A DNA stretch of 56,245 nt from Undibacterium sp. (GTDB lineage: Bacteria; Pseudomonadota; Gammaproteobacteria; Burkholderiales; Burkholderiaceae_D): the NCBI RefSeq assembly GCF_030651495.1, contig NZ_JAUSFI010000025.1, positions 1 through 56,245 on the forward strand, written 5' to 3'. Both the position numbers and the translations under genes were made by a program. This document shows, in pieces, positions 1 to 9,017 of the stretch (position 1 is the stretch's first letter; each line of letters opens with the position of its first letter). The notes beneath the pieces are model-generated. The model ran no database searches, was not told the origin of the DNA, and saw only the letters and a program-made list of their open reading frames with translations.

Positions 1-78
1 TACGCCTTGATCCACCACCATCCGGGCGACTTCAAGTTTAAAAGCAGCTTCGTATTTTTTATTTCCAGTCATCTTCAT
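1..78 (-). CDS. IS3-family transposase OrfA, N-terminal fragment at window edge
   Basis: Twenty-six codons are visible, starting at the ATG at 78-76. The segment YEAAFKLEVARMVVDQG is the typical first helix of the helix-turn-helix domain of IS3/IS911-type OrfA proteins, which bind the element ends. A GAGGA ribosome-binding sequence precedes the ATG. The reading frame runs off the left edge, so whether the transposase is intact cannot be told. Family assignment rests on this short stretch and its position next to a plausible element end. Confidence 0.6.
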   Translation of the reverse strand, partial: MKMTGNKKYEAAFKLEVARMVVDQGV

Positions 79-140
79 TTTCCTCATTTAGGTGATTGTT
101 CCCCCTATTGAGGTGTCCGTAAACATTAGACCATTACACA
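1..140 (-). mobile_element. end of an IS3-like insertion sequence (partial)
   Basis: The window opens inside an insertion sequence read leftward. It holds the first 26 codons of an OrfA-type transposase and about 60 bp of upstream sequence. The element's outer end is tentatively placed at 140, where the minus strand begins TGTGTAATGG, consistent with the 5'-TG...CA-3' ends of IS3-family elements. The inverted-repeat partner and any target duplication lie outside the window, so the exact boundary is inferred. Confidence 0.55.
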
Positions 141-462
141 TGCACCACCATCCATTGTTCGCTAGCTACGCCATTGACGCGGCGGCCAGAGAGAACGGCA
201 GGCGTTAAAGTGCTCTCCATGTTTGTTTCCTATGATTGAAATCGGTGAGGCGAGATCATAGCATTGCGGATGGTCCAGCGGACAGTGCCAGGCGCGCTAT
301 ACCTGAGTCAGTTGCAATTCAGGTATTTATCTAACGAGTAACTTCCTGCCGCAGCACCCCACATTCAATTTAAGTCCCCCGCCAGCAAGACTTTCCTAAA
401 CCTTCTATAATTTCAGTAATTCGTGAAATTACAATAATTCAAATCAAGGAAACGGCAAAAAC
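141..462. other. intergenic region between the IS end and the cyd regulator
   Basis: About 320 bp without a convincing gene. The right-hand part holds the probable promoter and operator of the gbsR-type gene, annotated separately. The left part shows no ORF or RNA structure I can support. Confidence 0.5.
406..430 (+). promoter_or_regulatory. probable -10 box and overlapping operator dyad of the gbsR-type gene
   Basis: TATAAT at 406-411 matches the sigma-70 -10 consensus, although no good -35 is visible. It is overlapped by a perfect dyad, AATTTCA (409-415) and TGAAATT (424-430), separated by 8 bp. MarR/GbsR proteins bind such dyads as dimers, so autoregulation of the downstream regulator, and through it the cyd operon, is a reasonable inference. 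Confidence 0.5.
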
Positions 463-1164
463 ATGGACACTCTCAGCCCTTTGCAGCAGCGTTTTATCCT
501 GCATTTTGGTGAAATGGGCAGCCGCTGGGGGATTAACCGCACGGTCGGGCAGATGTATGCCTTGCTGTATGTGCTGGGTAAACCGCTGAACGCGGATGAG
601 ATTGCCGAGACCTTGTCGTTCTCGCGCTCGAATGTCAGCATGGGGCTGAAAGAATTGCAGGCTTGGCGTTTGGTCAAGCTGATGCATAAACCGGGCGACC
701 GGCGTGAGTATTTTGAGCCGCCTAAAGATATCTGGGATATTTTCAAGGCTTTGCTGGAAGAGCGCCGCCGTCGCGAGATCGAGCCTACGCTGTCGATGTT
801 GCGCGATGCCTTGCTGGAGAACCCGGCCTCGGAGGCGGACCGGCTGGCGCAGGAGCGCATGCGCGAGATGTATCAGTTGATCGAGCTGTCGACTTCGTGG
901 TTTGACGATGTGCAAAGATTGTCGCCAGAGACGCTGGCTTCGCTGATGAAGATGGGCTCCAAGGTCGGCAAGCTGCTTGATCTGCGCGATAAATTCCGTT
1001 TTGGCGGCAAGGATAAGGAGGATGCTGATGTTATCACTGCTGCTGCGCTAACTGCTGAAGAGATTGTCGGCATCGCCAACCCAGCCGCAACCAGCGAAAC
1101 TAACTTGGCAGCAGAAAATACGGCCTTGCGTGCCGAGCTGGCAAGTCTTAAGGCGAGGGAGTAG
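463..1164 (+). CDS. GbsR/MarR-type winged-helix transcriptional regulator
   Basis: 233 residues. The first ~110 residues form a MarR/GbsR-like winged helix: a segment around residues 40-75 (ADEIAETLSFSRSNVSMGLK) reads as the DNA-recognition helix-turn-helix. The C-terminal third is charged and Ala-rich and probably coiled or disordered. The ATG is preceded by AAGGAA. It is the first gene of a cluster with cydP, cydA, cydB and cydX, so it most likely controls the bd oxidase. What it senses cannot be read from sequence. A TATAAT box overlapped by a dyad upstream suggests autoregulation. The regulator fold is fairly certain; its target is inferred. Confidence 0.8.
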   Translation: MDTLSPLQQRFILHFGEMGSRWGINRTVGQMYALLYVLGKPLNADEIAETLSFSRSNVSMGLKELQAWRLVKLMHKPGDRREYFEPPKDIWDIFKALLEERRRREIEPTLSMLRDALLENPASEADRLAQERMREMYQLIELSTSWFDDVQRLSPETLASLMKMGSKVGKLLDLRDKFRFGGKDKEDADVITAAALTAEEIVGIANPAATSETNLAAENTALRAELASLKARE

Positions 1165-1168
1165 CGCC

Positions 1169-1423
1169 ATGCCAGCCTGGGCAAGTTTACATCGCAGCAC
1201 ACGCAGGGGCTTGCCGCTGTGGCTGGAGATAGTGCTGGTCTTGCTGATCAAGCTCGCGGCGCTGTTTTTCTTATGGAAAACGTTTTTCTCGCATCCGCAG
1301 ACTAAGCACATGGCCTTGCCGACGCCCGCGGTAGAGCAGCATCTGTTGTCAGTACCGCCGTCACCCTCGCAGTCACCGCCGCAATCACTACTGCCGTCAC
1401 CGGCTTTGCCAGAGCGAAGTTGA
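1169..1423 (+). CDS. cydP: CydP-like small subunit of cytochrome bd oxidase
   Basis: 84 residues from the ATG at 1169, which follows the regulator's stop by 4 bp and has a GAGGGAG ribosome site. A longer in-frame reading starting at 1064 would overlap the regulator and is less likely. One transmembrane helix (about residues 17-38, LPLWLEIVLVLLIKLAALFF) is followed by LWKTFFSHP, the signature of small proteins annotated as putative cytochrome oxidase subunit CydP. The C-terminal half is Pro/Ser-rich and poorly conserved. Its place directly before cydA supports a structural or assembly role in the bd oxidase in the inner membrane. Confidence 0.78.
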   Translation: MPAWASLHRSTRRGLPLWLEIVLVLLIKLAALFFLWKTFFSHPQTKHMALPTPAVEQHLLSVPPSPSQSPPQSLLPSPALPERS

Positions 1424-1509
1424 GTGGTGCGCAGCTGGTCCCTAGCGCACCCCACGCCCGCCGATAACAAGTTTCAGTCAATTTCATAGTTCACACCTTA
1501 AGGTCACAC

Positions 1510-3084
1510 ATGGCTCCCATAGAAGAAGTCGTCAACCTCTCGCGGCTGCAGTTTGCTGCGACGGCGATGTATCATTTTTTGTTTGTTCCGCTCACGCTCG
1601 GTTTGTCGTGGATTTTGGTCATCATGGAGTCGGTGTATGTGATGACAGGGCGCGAGGTGTATCGCGACATGACCAAATTCTGGGGCAAGCTGTTTGCGAT
1701 TAACTTTGCCATGGGCGTGACGACCGGCATCACGCTGGAGTTTCAGTTCGGCACCAACTGGTCGTATTACTCGCACTATGTCGGCGACATCTTTGGCACG
1801 CCGCTGGCGATCGAAGGCATGATGGCGTTTTTTCTCGAATCGAGCTTCGTCGGCCTGATGTTTTTCGGCTGGAACCGGCTATCTAAGCAAGGCCATTTGG
1901 GCGTCACTTTTTTGGTGGCGCTGGGCTCGAACCTGTCAGCCTTGTGGATCTTGATCGCGAATGGCTGGATGAATAATCCGGTCGGTGCCGAGTTTAATTT
2001 TGAGACCATGCGCATGGAGCTGGTCAGCATGACCGAGGTGATCTTTAACCCGGTGGCGCAGGTCAAGTTTGTCCATACCGTGGCCTCGGGTTACGTGGCG
2101 GCCTCAATGTTTGTGCTGGGCGTGTCTTCGTATTACCTGCTGAAAGCGCGTGATACCGCGTTTGCGCTACGCTCGTTTGCGATTGCCGCCGCCTTTGGCC
2201 TCGCATCGACGCTTTCGGTGATCGTGCTCGGCGATGAATCGGGCTACACCGCCGGTGAAGTGAATAAGGTCAAACTGGCCAGCATCGAGGCCGAGTGGGA
2301 AACCGAGCCGGCGCCAGCCGCGTTTACCGTCATCGGCCTGCCGAATGACCAGGCCGAGCGTACCGATTACGCCGTCAAGATCCCGTACCTGATGGGCCTG
2401 ATCGCGACCCGCTCTACGGATACCAAGGTAACCGGTATCAAGGACCTGAAGGCGCTGAACCGTACCCGCATCATCAAGGGCATGGCGGCGTATGCGGCGC
2501 TGACGCGCCTGAAAACGGGCGATAAATCGCCAGAAGCGCGCACCGCCTTCAACGATCTGAAAAAAGATCTGGGTTACGGTTTGTTGCTGAAAAAATATAC
2601 CGCGAATGTGGTTGACGCCACGCCGGAGCAAATCACCCAGGCAACTAACGATTCGATACCGAAGGTGGCGCCGCTGTTTTTGGGCTTCCGGTTGATGGTG
2701 GGACTGGGGGTGCTGTTTTTATTTATTTTTGTGACTTCGTTTTATTTCCTGATCCGCCGTCGCCTGTCCAAGCACCGCTGGTTGCTCAAGCTGGCGCTGT
2801 TCAGCATCCCGCTGCCTTGGGTGGCGATAGAAACCGGCTGGGTCGTGGCGGAGTATGGCCGCCAGCCGTGGACCATTTCTGGCGTGCTGCCTACGCACCT
2901 GTCGGCATCGACCTTACAGGTAGGTGACCTGTATTTCAGCCTGGCCGGTTTTATGGGCTTCTACACTTTATTGCTGGTGGTGGAGCTGTACCTGATGTTC
3001 AAATATGCACGTCTCGGGCCTAGCAGCCTGTATACCGGCAAATACCATTTTGAACAGCCCGTCAACCAGATTTCTCACCCTTAA
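1510..3084 (+). CDS. cydA: cytochrome bd ubiquinol oxidase subunit I
   Basis: 524 residues, the usual length for the long Q-loop subfamily (E. coli type). CydA carries hemes b558, b595 and d and oxidises quinol while reducing O2 to water in the inner membrane. Visible hallmarks are an early heme-ligand His in [16 protein letters not shown], the acidic residues in [14 protein letters not shown], the His in [11 protein letters not shown], the Met in [11 protein letters not shown], and the GRQPW motif. The segment of about residues 250-390 between helices is the extended Q-loop. A TTAAGG ribosome site precedes the ATG. cydB follows after 9 bp. High-affinity oxidases of this kind support microaerobic growth and stress resistance. 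Confidence 0.97.
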   Translation: MAPIEEVVNLSRLQFAATAMYHFLFVPLTLGLSWILVIMESVYVMTGREVYRDMTKFWGKLFAINFAMGVTTGITLEFQFGTNWSYYSHYVGDIFGTPLAIEGMMAFFLESSFVGLMFFGWNRLSKQGHLGVTFLVALGSNLSALWILIANGWMNNPVGAEFNFETMRMELVSMTEVIFNPVAQVKFVHTVASGYVAASMFVLGVSSYYLLKARDTAFALRSFAIAAAFGLASTLSVIVLGDESGYTAGEVNKVKLASIEAEWETEPAPAAFTVIGLPNDQAERTDYAVKIPYLMGLIATRSTDTKVTGIKDLKALNRTRIIKGMAAYAALTRLKTGDKSPEARTAFNDLKKDLGYGLLLKKYTANVVDATPEQITQATNDSIPKVAPLFLGFRLMVGLGVLFLFIFVTSFYFLIRRRLSKHRWLLKLALFSIPLPWVAIETGWVVAEYGRQPWTISGVLPTHLSASTLQVGDLYFSLAGFMGFYTLLLVVELYLMFKYARLGPSSLYTGKYHFEQPVNQISHP

Positions 3085-3093
3085 GGACGCATC

Positions 3094-4233
3094 ATGTTCG
3101 ATTATGAAACTTTAAAAATCATCTGGTGGGCCTTTGTCGGCGTCTTGCTGATCGGTTTTGCCTTGATGGACGGTTTTGATTTTGGCGTGGGCATCTTGCT
3201 GCCGTTTGTCGCCAAGACCGATGTCGAGCGGCGTGTCATGATCAATGCCATAGGCCCGACCTGGGAAGGCAATCAGACCTGGTTTATCACGGCAGGCGGG
3301 GCGCTGTTTGCGGCCTGGCCGCTGGCGTATGCGGCGGCGTTCTCGGGCTTTTATGTGGCGCTGATGCTACTGCTGTTTTCGCTGTTCTTCCGGCCGGTGG
3401 GCTTCGATTACCGCAGTAAGATTACTGACCCGCGTTGGCGCTCGACTTGGGATTGGCTGCTGTTTGTCGGCGGCTTCGTGCCCCCGCTGATCTTTGGCGT
3501 GGCGTTTGGTAACCTGCTTTTGGGCGTGCCGTTTCATTACGACGACAGCATGCGGCTGGAATATATCGGTGGCTTCTTCGGCTTGCTCAACCCATTTGGC
3601 TTGCTGTCTGGCGTACTCAGCGTAGCCATGTTGACCATGCATGGCGCGGCTTTCCTGGGCACCAAGACCGATGGCGTAGTAGCGCAAAGGGCGGGCAGGG
3701 CGGCGATGATCGCGGCGCTGGTGACGGTGCTGGCCTTTGCCGCGGGCGGTGTCTACGTCATGCTGGGCATCGATGGATTCAGGATCATCGCGATGCCGGA
3801 TGCAAATAGCGCGTTTATGCCGGTACTGAAAACCGTAGAACGGGTGCGTGGTGCCTGGATGGACAATTACGCGCGCTGGCCTGCCATGTGGGCCTTGCCG
3901 ATGACGGTGTTTACCGGGGCATTCTTGTGCGCCTTGTTGACCTTGAAGAAGAAGCCGGTGGCGGCCTTCTTGTGCAGCGGCGCGGTGGTGGCAAGTGTGA
4001 TCTTAACCGCAGGCGCATCAATGTTCCCATTCGTCATGCCGTCCAGTCTGGACCCGAACAGCAGCCTGACGGCTTGGGATGTGGTGGCCAGTCACAAGAG
4101 CCTGGGTATCATGTTCTGGGTAGTGGTGATCTTTTTGCCTATTATTATCTTTTACACCGGCTGGATTTATCGCGTGATGCGCGGCAAGGTGGATGCGGCA
4201 CATATAGCCGCGAATGAGCATTCGGCTTACTAA
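3094..4233 (+). CDS. cydB: cytochrome bd ubiquinol oxidase subunit II
   Basis: 379 residues with the family's opening signature LMDGFDFGVGILLPF and the GPTWEGNQTWFITAGGALF stretch. Eight to nine hydrophobic segments fit the CydB fold, which pairs with CydA and stabilises the heme-containing dimer. A GGACGC ribosome site lies before the ATG, 9 bp after cydA's stop, so the two are co-translated. The length equals the E. coli protein (379). No missing motif was noticed. Confidence 0.97.
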   Translation: MFDYETLKIIWWAFVGVLLIGFALMDGFDFGVGILLPFVAKTDVERRVMINAIGPTWEGNQTWFITAGGALFAAWPLAYAAAFSGFYVALMLLLFSLFFRPVGFDYRSKITDPRWRSTWDWLLFVGGFVPPLIFGVAFGNLLLGVPFHYDDSMRLEYIGGFFGLLNPFGLLSGVLSVAMLTMHGAAFLGTKTDGVVAQRAGRAAMIAALVTVLAFAAGGVYVMLGIDGFRIIAMPDANSAFMPVLKTVERVRGAWMDNYARWPAMWALPMTVFTGAFLCALLTLKKKPVAAFLCSGAVVASVILTAGASMFPFVMPSSLDPNSSLTAWDVVASHKSLGIMFWVVVIFLPIIIFYTGWIYRVMRGKVDAAHIAANEHSAY

Positions 4234-4267
4234 CTCATCCATCAGCATTCAACACAAGGAAAACACT

Positions 4268-4432
4268 ATGTGGTACTTCAACTGGATTTTAGGAATAGGG
4301 CTGGCGCTGGCGTTCGGCATCATCAACGTCATGTGGCTGGAAGCGAACTATGCGTTTGGCGAGCGCGACGAAGCAGCGACGCAAGAACGCTTTGAGCAGG
4401 CGCGGCAAGACTACAAGGATAGTAAAAAGTAG
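4268..4432 (+). CDS. cydX: CydX, small third subunit of cytochrome bd oxidase
   Basis: 54 residues from the ATG at 4268, chosen over an upstream in-frame ATG at 4214 because the protein then begins MWYFNWILG, the family's invariant start, and because AAGGAAA sits just before it. One transmembrane helix (residues 3-22) is followed by NVMWLEANYA, then a charged tail containing ERFEQARQDYKDSKK. CydX binds CydA and is needed for stable heme d insertion. It is a little longer than E. coli CydX (37 aa), which is common in betaproteobacteria. It is the last gene before the operon terminator. Confidence 0.92.
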   Translation: MWYFNWILGIGLALAFGIINVMWLEANYAFGERDEAATQERFEQARQDYKDSKK

Positions 4433-4482
4433 GGTGAGCGGTTGATTTGCAGCGGAAGGAAGGTAAAATCCGTAAAGAGCTT

Positions 4483-4525
4483 AGGCTACCTGGGATGCTT
4501 TCAATGCACCCCAGGTAGCCTTATT
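4483..4525 (+). terminator. Rho-independent terminator of the cyd operon
   Basis: AGGCTACCTGGG (4483-4494) pairs perfectly over 12 bp with CCCAGGTAGCCT (4510-4521) and is followed by TATTT. It lies between cydX and the convergent nitronate monooxygenase gene. Confidence 0.85.
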
Positions 4526-4536
4526 TACTGCAGTGC

Positions 4537-5781
4537 TTATTCTGGCAAGGCGACCTGATTGTCGACGCTGAATTGATAGTCAAGGAACACGTGTTCGGCA
4601 GTCAATAATTGATAGCTGCCATCCGCATTTTTACGCGTGGTGTCTTTGAGTCGATAAGTATAGTGGCCACAGGTCCAGCAATTGAAGTTACGCATGTGGG
4701 TGCACAGACATGTTTTGTCCATGACCACAATGTTTTTCTCGTCCGGATGCGCAGCTACTTCGCGGTTGTAGGAGTTGATGTAGGCGCAGTTGCCATTGCC
4801 ATCGAGCAGGTAGCCGTAAGACTCGCAGCCCGGGCGTATGCCAGAGCCGATCGCCGGGGTATTGGAGAGCATACGCATCGGGTAACCGGTAGGTGAAATC
4901 GTATTGACTTCGATGTCACCTTCAGAGGCTTTAAAATATTCTTGCTTGACGTTGGCTGGCAGGCCGCACTCATTGGTGACGGTAAAGCGTGTTGCTACCT
5001 GTACCGCTGCAGCGCCGTTTTCCAGGAACGAGACCGCATCGCTGCCGGTAAAAATGCCGCCGGCGGCAACTAGCGGAATCGAAAGATTTTCGGTTGCCAG
5101 ATAGTGCGCGATTTCGGTAATGATGGTTTGCAGATCGTATTTAGCCCAATCGAGGCCAAAGCCAAGATGGCCGCCAGCCAATGGGCCTTCAACAACGATG
5201 TAATCAGGCAGGCGATTGAGTTTGGCATTCTTGCGCAAAAAAATCTGCAAGGCGCGTACGGATGACACGATGATGCCTAGCTTGGCATCGCGAAAGCGTG
5301 GATGGTCTTCCATCAGCCCGAATGATCCAAGATGCAGGCCTGCACTTAAGGTGATGCCATCAATCCCGGCGTCCAGCGAAGAGGCCAAGCGCACCTTGAG
5401 CGTTTCGCGCGGGTTATTCATGGTCAGCTTTTCCATGCAGTTGACGAAAATCAAGCCGTCGCCACGTTTGACTTCCATGGTCTTGCCTACATGATTCTTG
5501 GTCGCTTCTGCCAGGCGTCCAAGATCGAATTTGATATCGGTTTTATCCGAATTATTTATATTGTATTTGTATTGTTTGGTCTTTTCTTTGACAAAGCTGG
5601 TGTCAAAGCGGCGGTCCGAAACATCTTCCATCATAGCATCGGAGAGATGACCGATGCCTCCGAGTCGGGCGGCTTCAAGCGCTAATTCTGCCGTCGAAAT
5701 ATCCACACCCATTCCACCGATGATGATGGGTACCAGTTCATGCTTGCCCAATTTTAGGCGGAAATCATCTACACGTTTCAT
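4537..5781 (-). CDS. nitronate monooxygenase / NPD-family flavoprotein
   Basis: 414 residues from the ATG at 5781, chosen because AAGGATAACA precedes it; an upstream reading to 5853 adds a tail with no similarity. The protein is a TIM-barrel FMN enzyme: IIGGMGVDIS near the N-terminus, then GPLAGGHLGFG (about residues 225-235) and AAGGIFTGSDA with GAAAVQVATRFT, the phosphate- and flavin-binding strands of the family. Such enzymes oxidise nitronates with O2, but some members are enoyl-reductase-like and the substrate is not determinable here. Unusual is a Cys-rich C-terminal segment (CLCTHMRNFNCWTCGHY, about residues 360-376) that could bind a metal or Fe-S cluster. It is a single gene. Confidence 0.8.
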   Translation of the reverse strand: MKRVDDFRLKLGKHELVPIIIGGMGVDISTAELALEAARLGGIGHLSDAMMEDVSDRRFDTSFVKEKTKQYKYNINNSDKTDIKFDLGRLAEATKNHVGKTMEVKRGDGLIFVNCMEKLTMNNPRETLKVRLASSLDAGIDGITLSAGLHLGSFGLMEDHPRFRDAKLGIIVSSVRALQIFLRKNAKLNRLPDYIVVEGPLAGGHLGFGLDWAKYDLQTIITEIAHYLATENLSIPLVAAGGIFTGSDAVSFLENGAAAVQVATRFTVTNECGLPANVKQEYFKASEGDIEVNTISPTGYPMRMLSNTPAIGSGIRPGCESYGYLLDGNGNCAYINSYNREVAAHPDEKNIVVMDKTCLCTHMRNFNCWTCGHYTYRLKDTTRKNADGSYQLLTAEHVFLDYQFSVDNQVALPE

Positions 5782-6099
5782 TGTTATCCTTGAACCACAT
5801 TGTCGTTTAAAGCCGATGCTTGAGCGTCCACTATCAAAAAGAACCGAGTTCATTTTAGGTGGTGTCGCTAGATGCTACCTCATGCAATTAAATGTATTTT
5901 TTAAGCGAAATTTGATACTTTTAGCGCTGACTAGAGATAAATTTAGCTGCGGTCACAATTCTACCCTACGAAGCATGTCGTGCCTCTGAAAACGGAACCG
6001 CATCTTTGAGCGAGGTAGTCTGCATCGGCAAGAAAATTTTACAGAAAGCCGTAGTCTGGCATTTATTCTTGATCAAACTTTTAGTCTTAAAAACTAATT
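5782..6099. other. intergenic region, no feature recognised
   Basis: About 318 bp, AT-rich, between the start of the nitronate monooxygenase gene and the 3' end of the rlmI remnant. I looked for the missing methyltransferase half of rlmI on the minus strand here and did not find it. Confidence 0.5.
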
Positions 6100-6675
6100 T
6101 TATTTGATCTCTATGCCGTAAGGCGGTTCATCGCCAGCCAGTACGCCAGTACTTACGGGTAAGCCTTCACCCTTACGTACCAGGTAATCGGCATGCTCAT
6201 AGACATTAGGGCAACCGGTTTCAGCGATGAGCGTTTTGACGATCGTGACTTTCCATGCATCGACTCCAGCAGCCTGAAACTGGCAAACCAGGTAACCTGG
6301 TTGACCAGCATGATAGTCGACCAGCAATCCGGGTAGGCCGTCTTCTTCCGCATTGATCAGGCGCTGTGGCTTTCCGGGTGCTGCGCTGAGTTTTTTTCGT
6401 TTTGCTAACGCGGCCTGAACGCGACGCTTAAACATGGCGTGATCGACCGCCTCTTTCTCATCAAAGCTCCAGACTCTCGCCCGGATTTGTGATTTTGGAC
6501 TCCAGCCGGCCCGCGCCAAAAATTGTCCGGAAGATGAGCGTACCAAGGCAGTCGCGCCCGATTTCATTTTTTCATCATATTTGCCATCAACCCGTTCTAC
6601 TGCCGACAGATAAATCCAGGGTTGGCGTTCCAGCAAACTTTTTTCTTTACCTTGTTTGATGGTGATGATGAGCAT
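6100..6675 (-). pseudogene. rlmI: truncated RlmI-like 23S rRNA methyltransferase (N-terminal half only)
   Basis: 191 codons that match the first half of RlmI, the enzyme that makes m5C1962 in 23S rRNA. Present are the N-terminal PUA domain (QPWIYLSAVERVDG, GQFLARAGWSPKSQIRARVWS) and the linker domain (RLINAEEDGLPGLLVDYHAG). The frame stops right after EPPYGIEIK, exactly where the family continues into the Rossmann methyltransferase domain. With no SAM-binding domain it cannot be catalytic, and no continuation appears in the next 300 bp. It is most likely a deletion remnant; a stand-alone PUA protein is a weaker alternative. Confidence 0.75.
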
Positions 6676-6915
6676 GGTGAATTCCAGTGTTTTTATAGAG
6701 GGAGTACGTAGTACCAGTGTTACCTGGTAATTTGGCTGCGCAATATACTATGCTTAATGTACGTTGGCGGTATTTATTTGATAGGCGGCGAATGATTTAT
6801 CCGTTTCCATTCAATTTTAGACGGAAATGGGTACGGTCAAGATTAATTCTACGCTCACAAGCTGCTTACTGTTCGCTAAGTTTGTGAGCATAGATCTGTT
6901 TGGCTAGTCGTTATT

Positions 6916-8085
6916 TTATAAACTTAATTCCAGCACCTGACGACTGATGTCGAGTGTCACGTCGCGTTTTTCACCCAGTGCAACCATACGATGGTTTTCT
7001 AGTGCCGACACGAGAGGGGGAATATCGCTAGCCTTAATCGCATAGTCACTCAAATGCGTTTTGACGCCCATTTGCTCGAAAAAGTCTTGCGTCTTGCCAA
7101 TCGCTGCATCGATGCGGCTGTCTTCATCGCCATCACGTCCTTCACGCAGATCCCAGACGCGTTCTGCGTATTGCAGCAGTTTGGCGCGCTTGGCTTCTTT
7201 CCTAATTCTGAGCATGCTAGGCAGAACGATCGCCAGTGTTTGCGCGTGATCGAGACCGTGGAGTGCTGTCAGTTCGTGGCCGATCATGTGGGTGGCCCAG
7301 TCTTGTGGTACACCGGTAGAGATCATGCCATTTAATGCCATGGTGGCGCACCACATCAGATTGGCGCGGACATCGTAATCCTCGGGATTGGCAAGTGCTT
7401 TCGGGCCTTCTTCGATCAAGGTTTTCAGCAAGCCTTCGGCAAAACGGTCTTGCACTGGCGCATTGACCGGATAAGTCATGTACTGCTCCATCACATGCAC
7501 GAAGGCATCGACGGCACCATTGCCGACCTGACGTAATGGCAAAGTGTAGGTCTTGGTAGGATCAAGTACCGAAAATAAAGGAAAGCAATGGCGGCTGGAA
7601 AAAGCCATTTTTGCTTTGAGCGATTTGCGCGTGACAACTGAGCCGTTATTCATTTCTGAACCGGTAGCAGGTAAGGTCAATACGCTACCGAAAGGCAAGG
7701 CCTTAGTAATGTTGGTACCGCGTTTTTCGAGTATTGCCCATGGGTCGTCACCTTCAAATAAGGCCGCTGCAGCAACAAATTTAGCACCGTCGATGACGGA
7801 TCCGCCGCCCACCGCGAGCAAAAAATCAATTTTATTCTGCTTAACGACTTCAACTGCTTTCATCAGCGTTTCGTAGCTTGGGTTGGGTTCTATACCGGTG
7901 AATTCGGTTACGCTGCGGCTGCCCAATGCGGCGATCACTTCATCAAATACGCCATTGTGCTTAATACTGCCGCCGCCATACATGAGCAATACTTTGGCAT
8001 CCGCCGGGACGACTTTGTTCAGATCTGCGATGCGACCCTTGCCAAACAAAATTTGGGTCGGGTTGTAAAAGTCAAAATTCAGCAT
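6916..8085 (-). CDS. yqhD: NADPH-dependent aldehyde reductase / iron-type alcohol dehydrogenase YqhD
   Basis: 389 residues from the ATG at 8085 (a GTG three codons upstream is possible, but GAGGAG is better spaced for the ATG). The sequence follows E. coli YqhD nearly throughout: NPTQILFGKG at the start, the nucleotide-binding GGGS motifs (LAVGGGSVIDG), and the metal-site residues in NGAVDAFVHVMEQ (Asp, His) and GHELTALHGLDHAQ (two His). YqhD reduces short-chain and toxic aldehydes, including lipid-peroxidation products, to alcohols with NADPH. It is a single gene. The related butanol dehydrogenase group is the only realistic alternative. Confidence 0.9.
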   Translation of the reverse strand: MLNFDFYNPTQILFGKGRIADLNKVVPADAKVLLMYGGGSIKHNGVFDEVIAALGSRSVTEFTGIEPNPSYETLMKAVEVVKQNKIDFLLAVGGGSVIDGAKFVAAAALFEGDDPWAILEKRGTNITKALPFGSVLTLPATGSEMNNGSVVTRKSLKAKMAFSSRHCFPLFSVLDPTKTYTLPLRQVGNGAVDAFVHVMEQYMTYPVNAPVQDRFAEGLLKTLIEEGPKALANPEDYDVRANLMWCATMALNGMISTGVPQDWATHMIGHELTALHGLDHAQTLAIVLPSMLRIRKEAKRAKLLQYAERVWDLREGRDGDEDSRIDAAIGKTQDFFEQMGVKTHLSDYAIKASDIPPLVSALENHRMVALGEKRDVTLDISRQVLELSL

Positions 8086-8187
8086 TTTTGTCACTCCTCG
8101 GTAAGTTACTCAGTAACATTTTGTAAAGCTTAGTAAAACAGGATCATAGCGCAAAAAGATGATTTTTAGACCGCCCGTTCTTTTTCG

Positions 8188-8940
8188 TTAATTGGAAAGA
8201 AATAAGAAGACTGTCGGCTTCTTATGAAAATCGGGTGCCTGATTGGCTTGCAGGCGTTTTTTCCATTCGGCCGCACTGCTGGTCTGTATGGTTTCTGTCT
8301 CTAATGTCAGATCGGTGGCGACACAAATTAAGGTCTGCGGTTGGCAGTTTGTTGCCAGTGCTTCTAGCATGGCCGTATTGCGATACGGCGTTTCTATCAA
8401 CAACTGTGTTTGTTGCTCTTTGCGAGATCGATCTTCCAAATCTTTAATGCGTTTCGCACGCGACCCAGCATCGGTAGGCAAATATCCGTGAAAAGCAAAA
8501 CTTTGGCCGTTTAATCCGCTAGCCATGAGTGCCAGCAGTAAGGATGATGGCCCCACCAATGGCCGGACGGTAATACGATGTTGATGCGCCAGTCTCACCA
8601 GATTGGCACCGGGGTCAGCAACCGCGGGCACGCCCGCTTCAGAGATCAGGCCAACGTCATGCCCTTGCAGTAATGGTGTCAGTAAGGCGTCTAATGCTTG
8701 CGCAGGTGTGTTGACGTTTAATTCCGTTATGTGCAGTTCTTGCATGGGCTTTGACAGCGGATGATGCTGGCTCAGCAGTTTTAAATACGCGCGCGTGGTT
8801 TTGGCGTTTTCTGCAACAAAATAAGTCAGCTCCGCAGTCATCTTCTGCACGGTATCAGGGATGATTTGCGCCAATAAATTGGCTTGCTGGTCTTCGGTTT
8901 GTCCCAGGGTATTGGGAATAAGATAAAGTGTACCTGGCAT
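8188..8940 (-). CDS. tetrapyrrole-methylase-fold SAM methyltransferase, RsmI-like paralog
   Basis: 250 residues. The fold is that of RsmI (2'-O-methyltransferase of 16S C1402): GTLYLIPNTLG at the N-terminus, then DVGLISEAGVPAVADPGANLV and VGPSSLLLALMASG, the SAM-binding loops of the family. It is shorter than RsmI (~286 residues) and lacks its C-terminal extension, matching a betaproteobacterial paralog usually annotated only as a SAM-dependent methyltransferase. Its substrate is therefore not established. It is a single gene with its own ATG start; no obvious operon partner. Confidence 0.75.
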   Translation of the reverse strand: MPGTLYLIPNTLGQTEDQQANLLAQIIPDTVQKMTAELTYFVAENAKTTRAYLKLLSQHHPLSKPMQELHITELNVNTPAQALDALLTPLLQGHDVGLISEAGVPAVADPGANLVRLAHQHRITVRPLVGPSSLLLALMASGLNGQSFAFHGYLPTDAGSRAKRIKDLEDRSRKEQQTQLLIETPYRNTAMLEALATNCQPQTLICVATDLTLETETIQTSSAAEWKKRLQANQAPDFHKKPTVFLFLSN

Positions 8941-9017
8941 AAAATTTCAGCTATTTTTAGTTGTACTTGATCAGAGTATAGGATGTTGTGTTCTTCAATC
9001 TATTATTGCATTACTAC

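Noticed and set aside
1048..1470. 140-codon minus-strand frame opposite cydP
   Set aside because: Low-complexity translation without known motif, opposite a gene with ribosome site and a family signature.
6853..6889. GCTCACAA/TTGTGAGC inverted repeat as the yqhD terminator
   Set aside because: The stem is only eight bases with a long loop and no T run follows on the minus strand; left uncalled.
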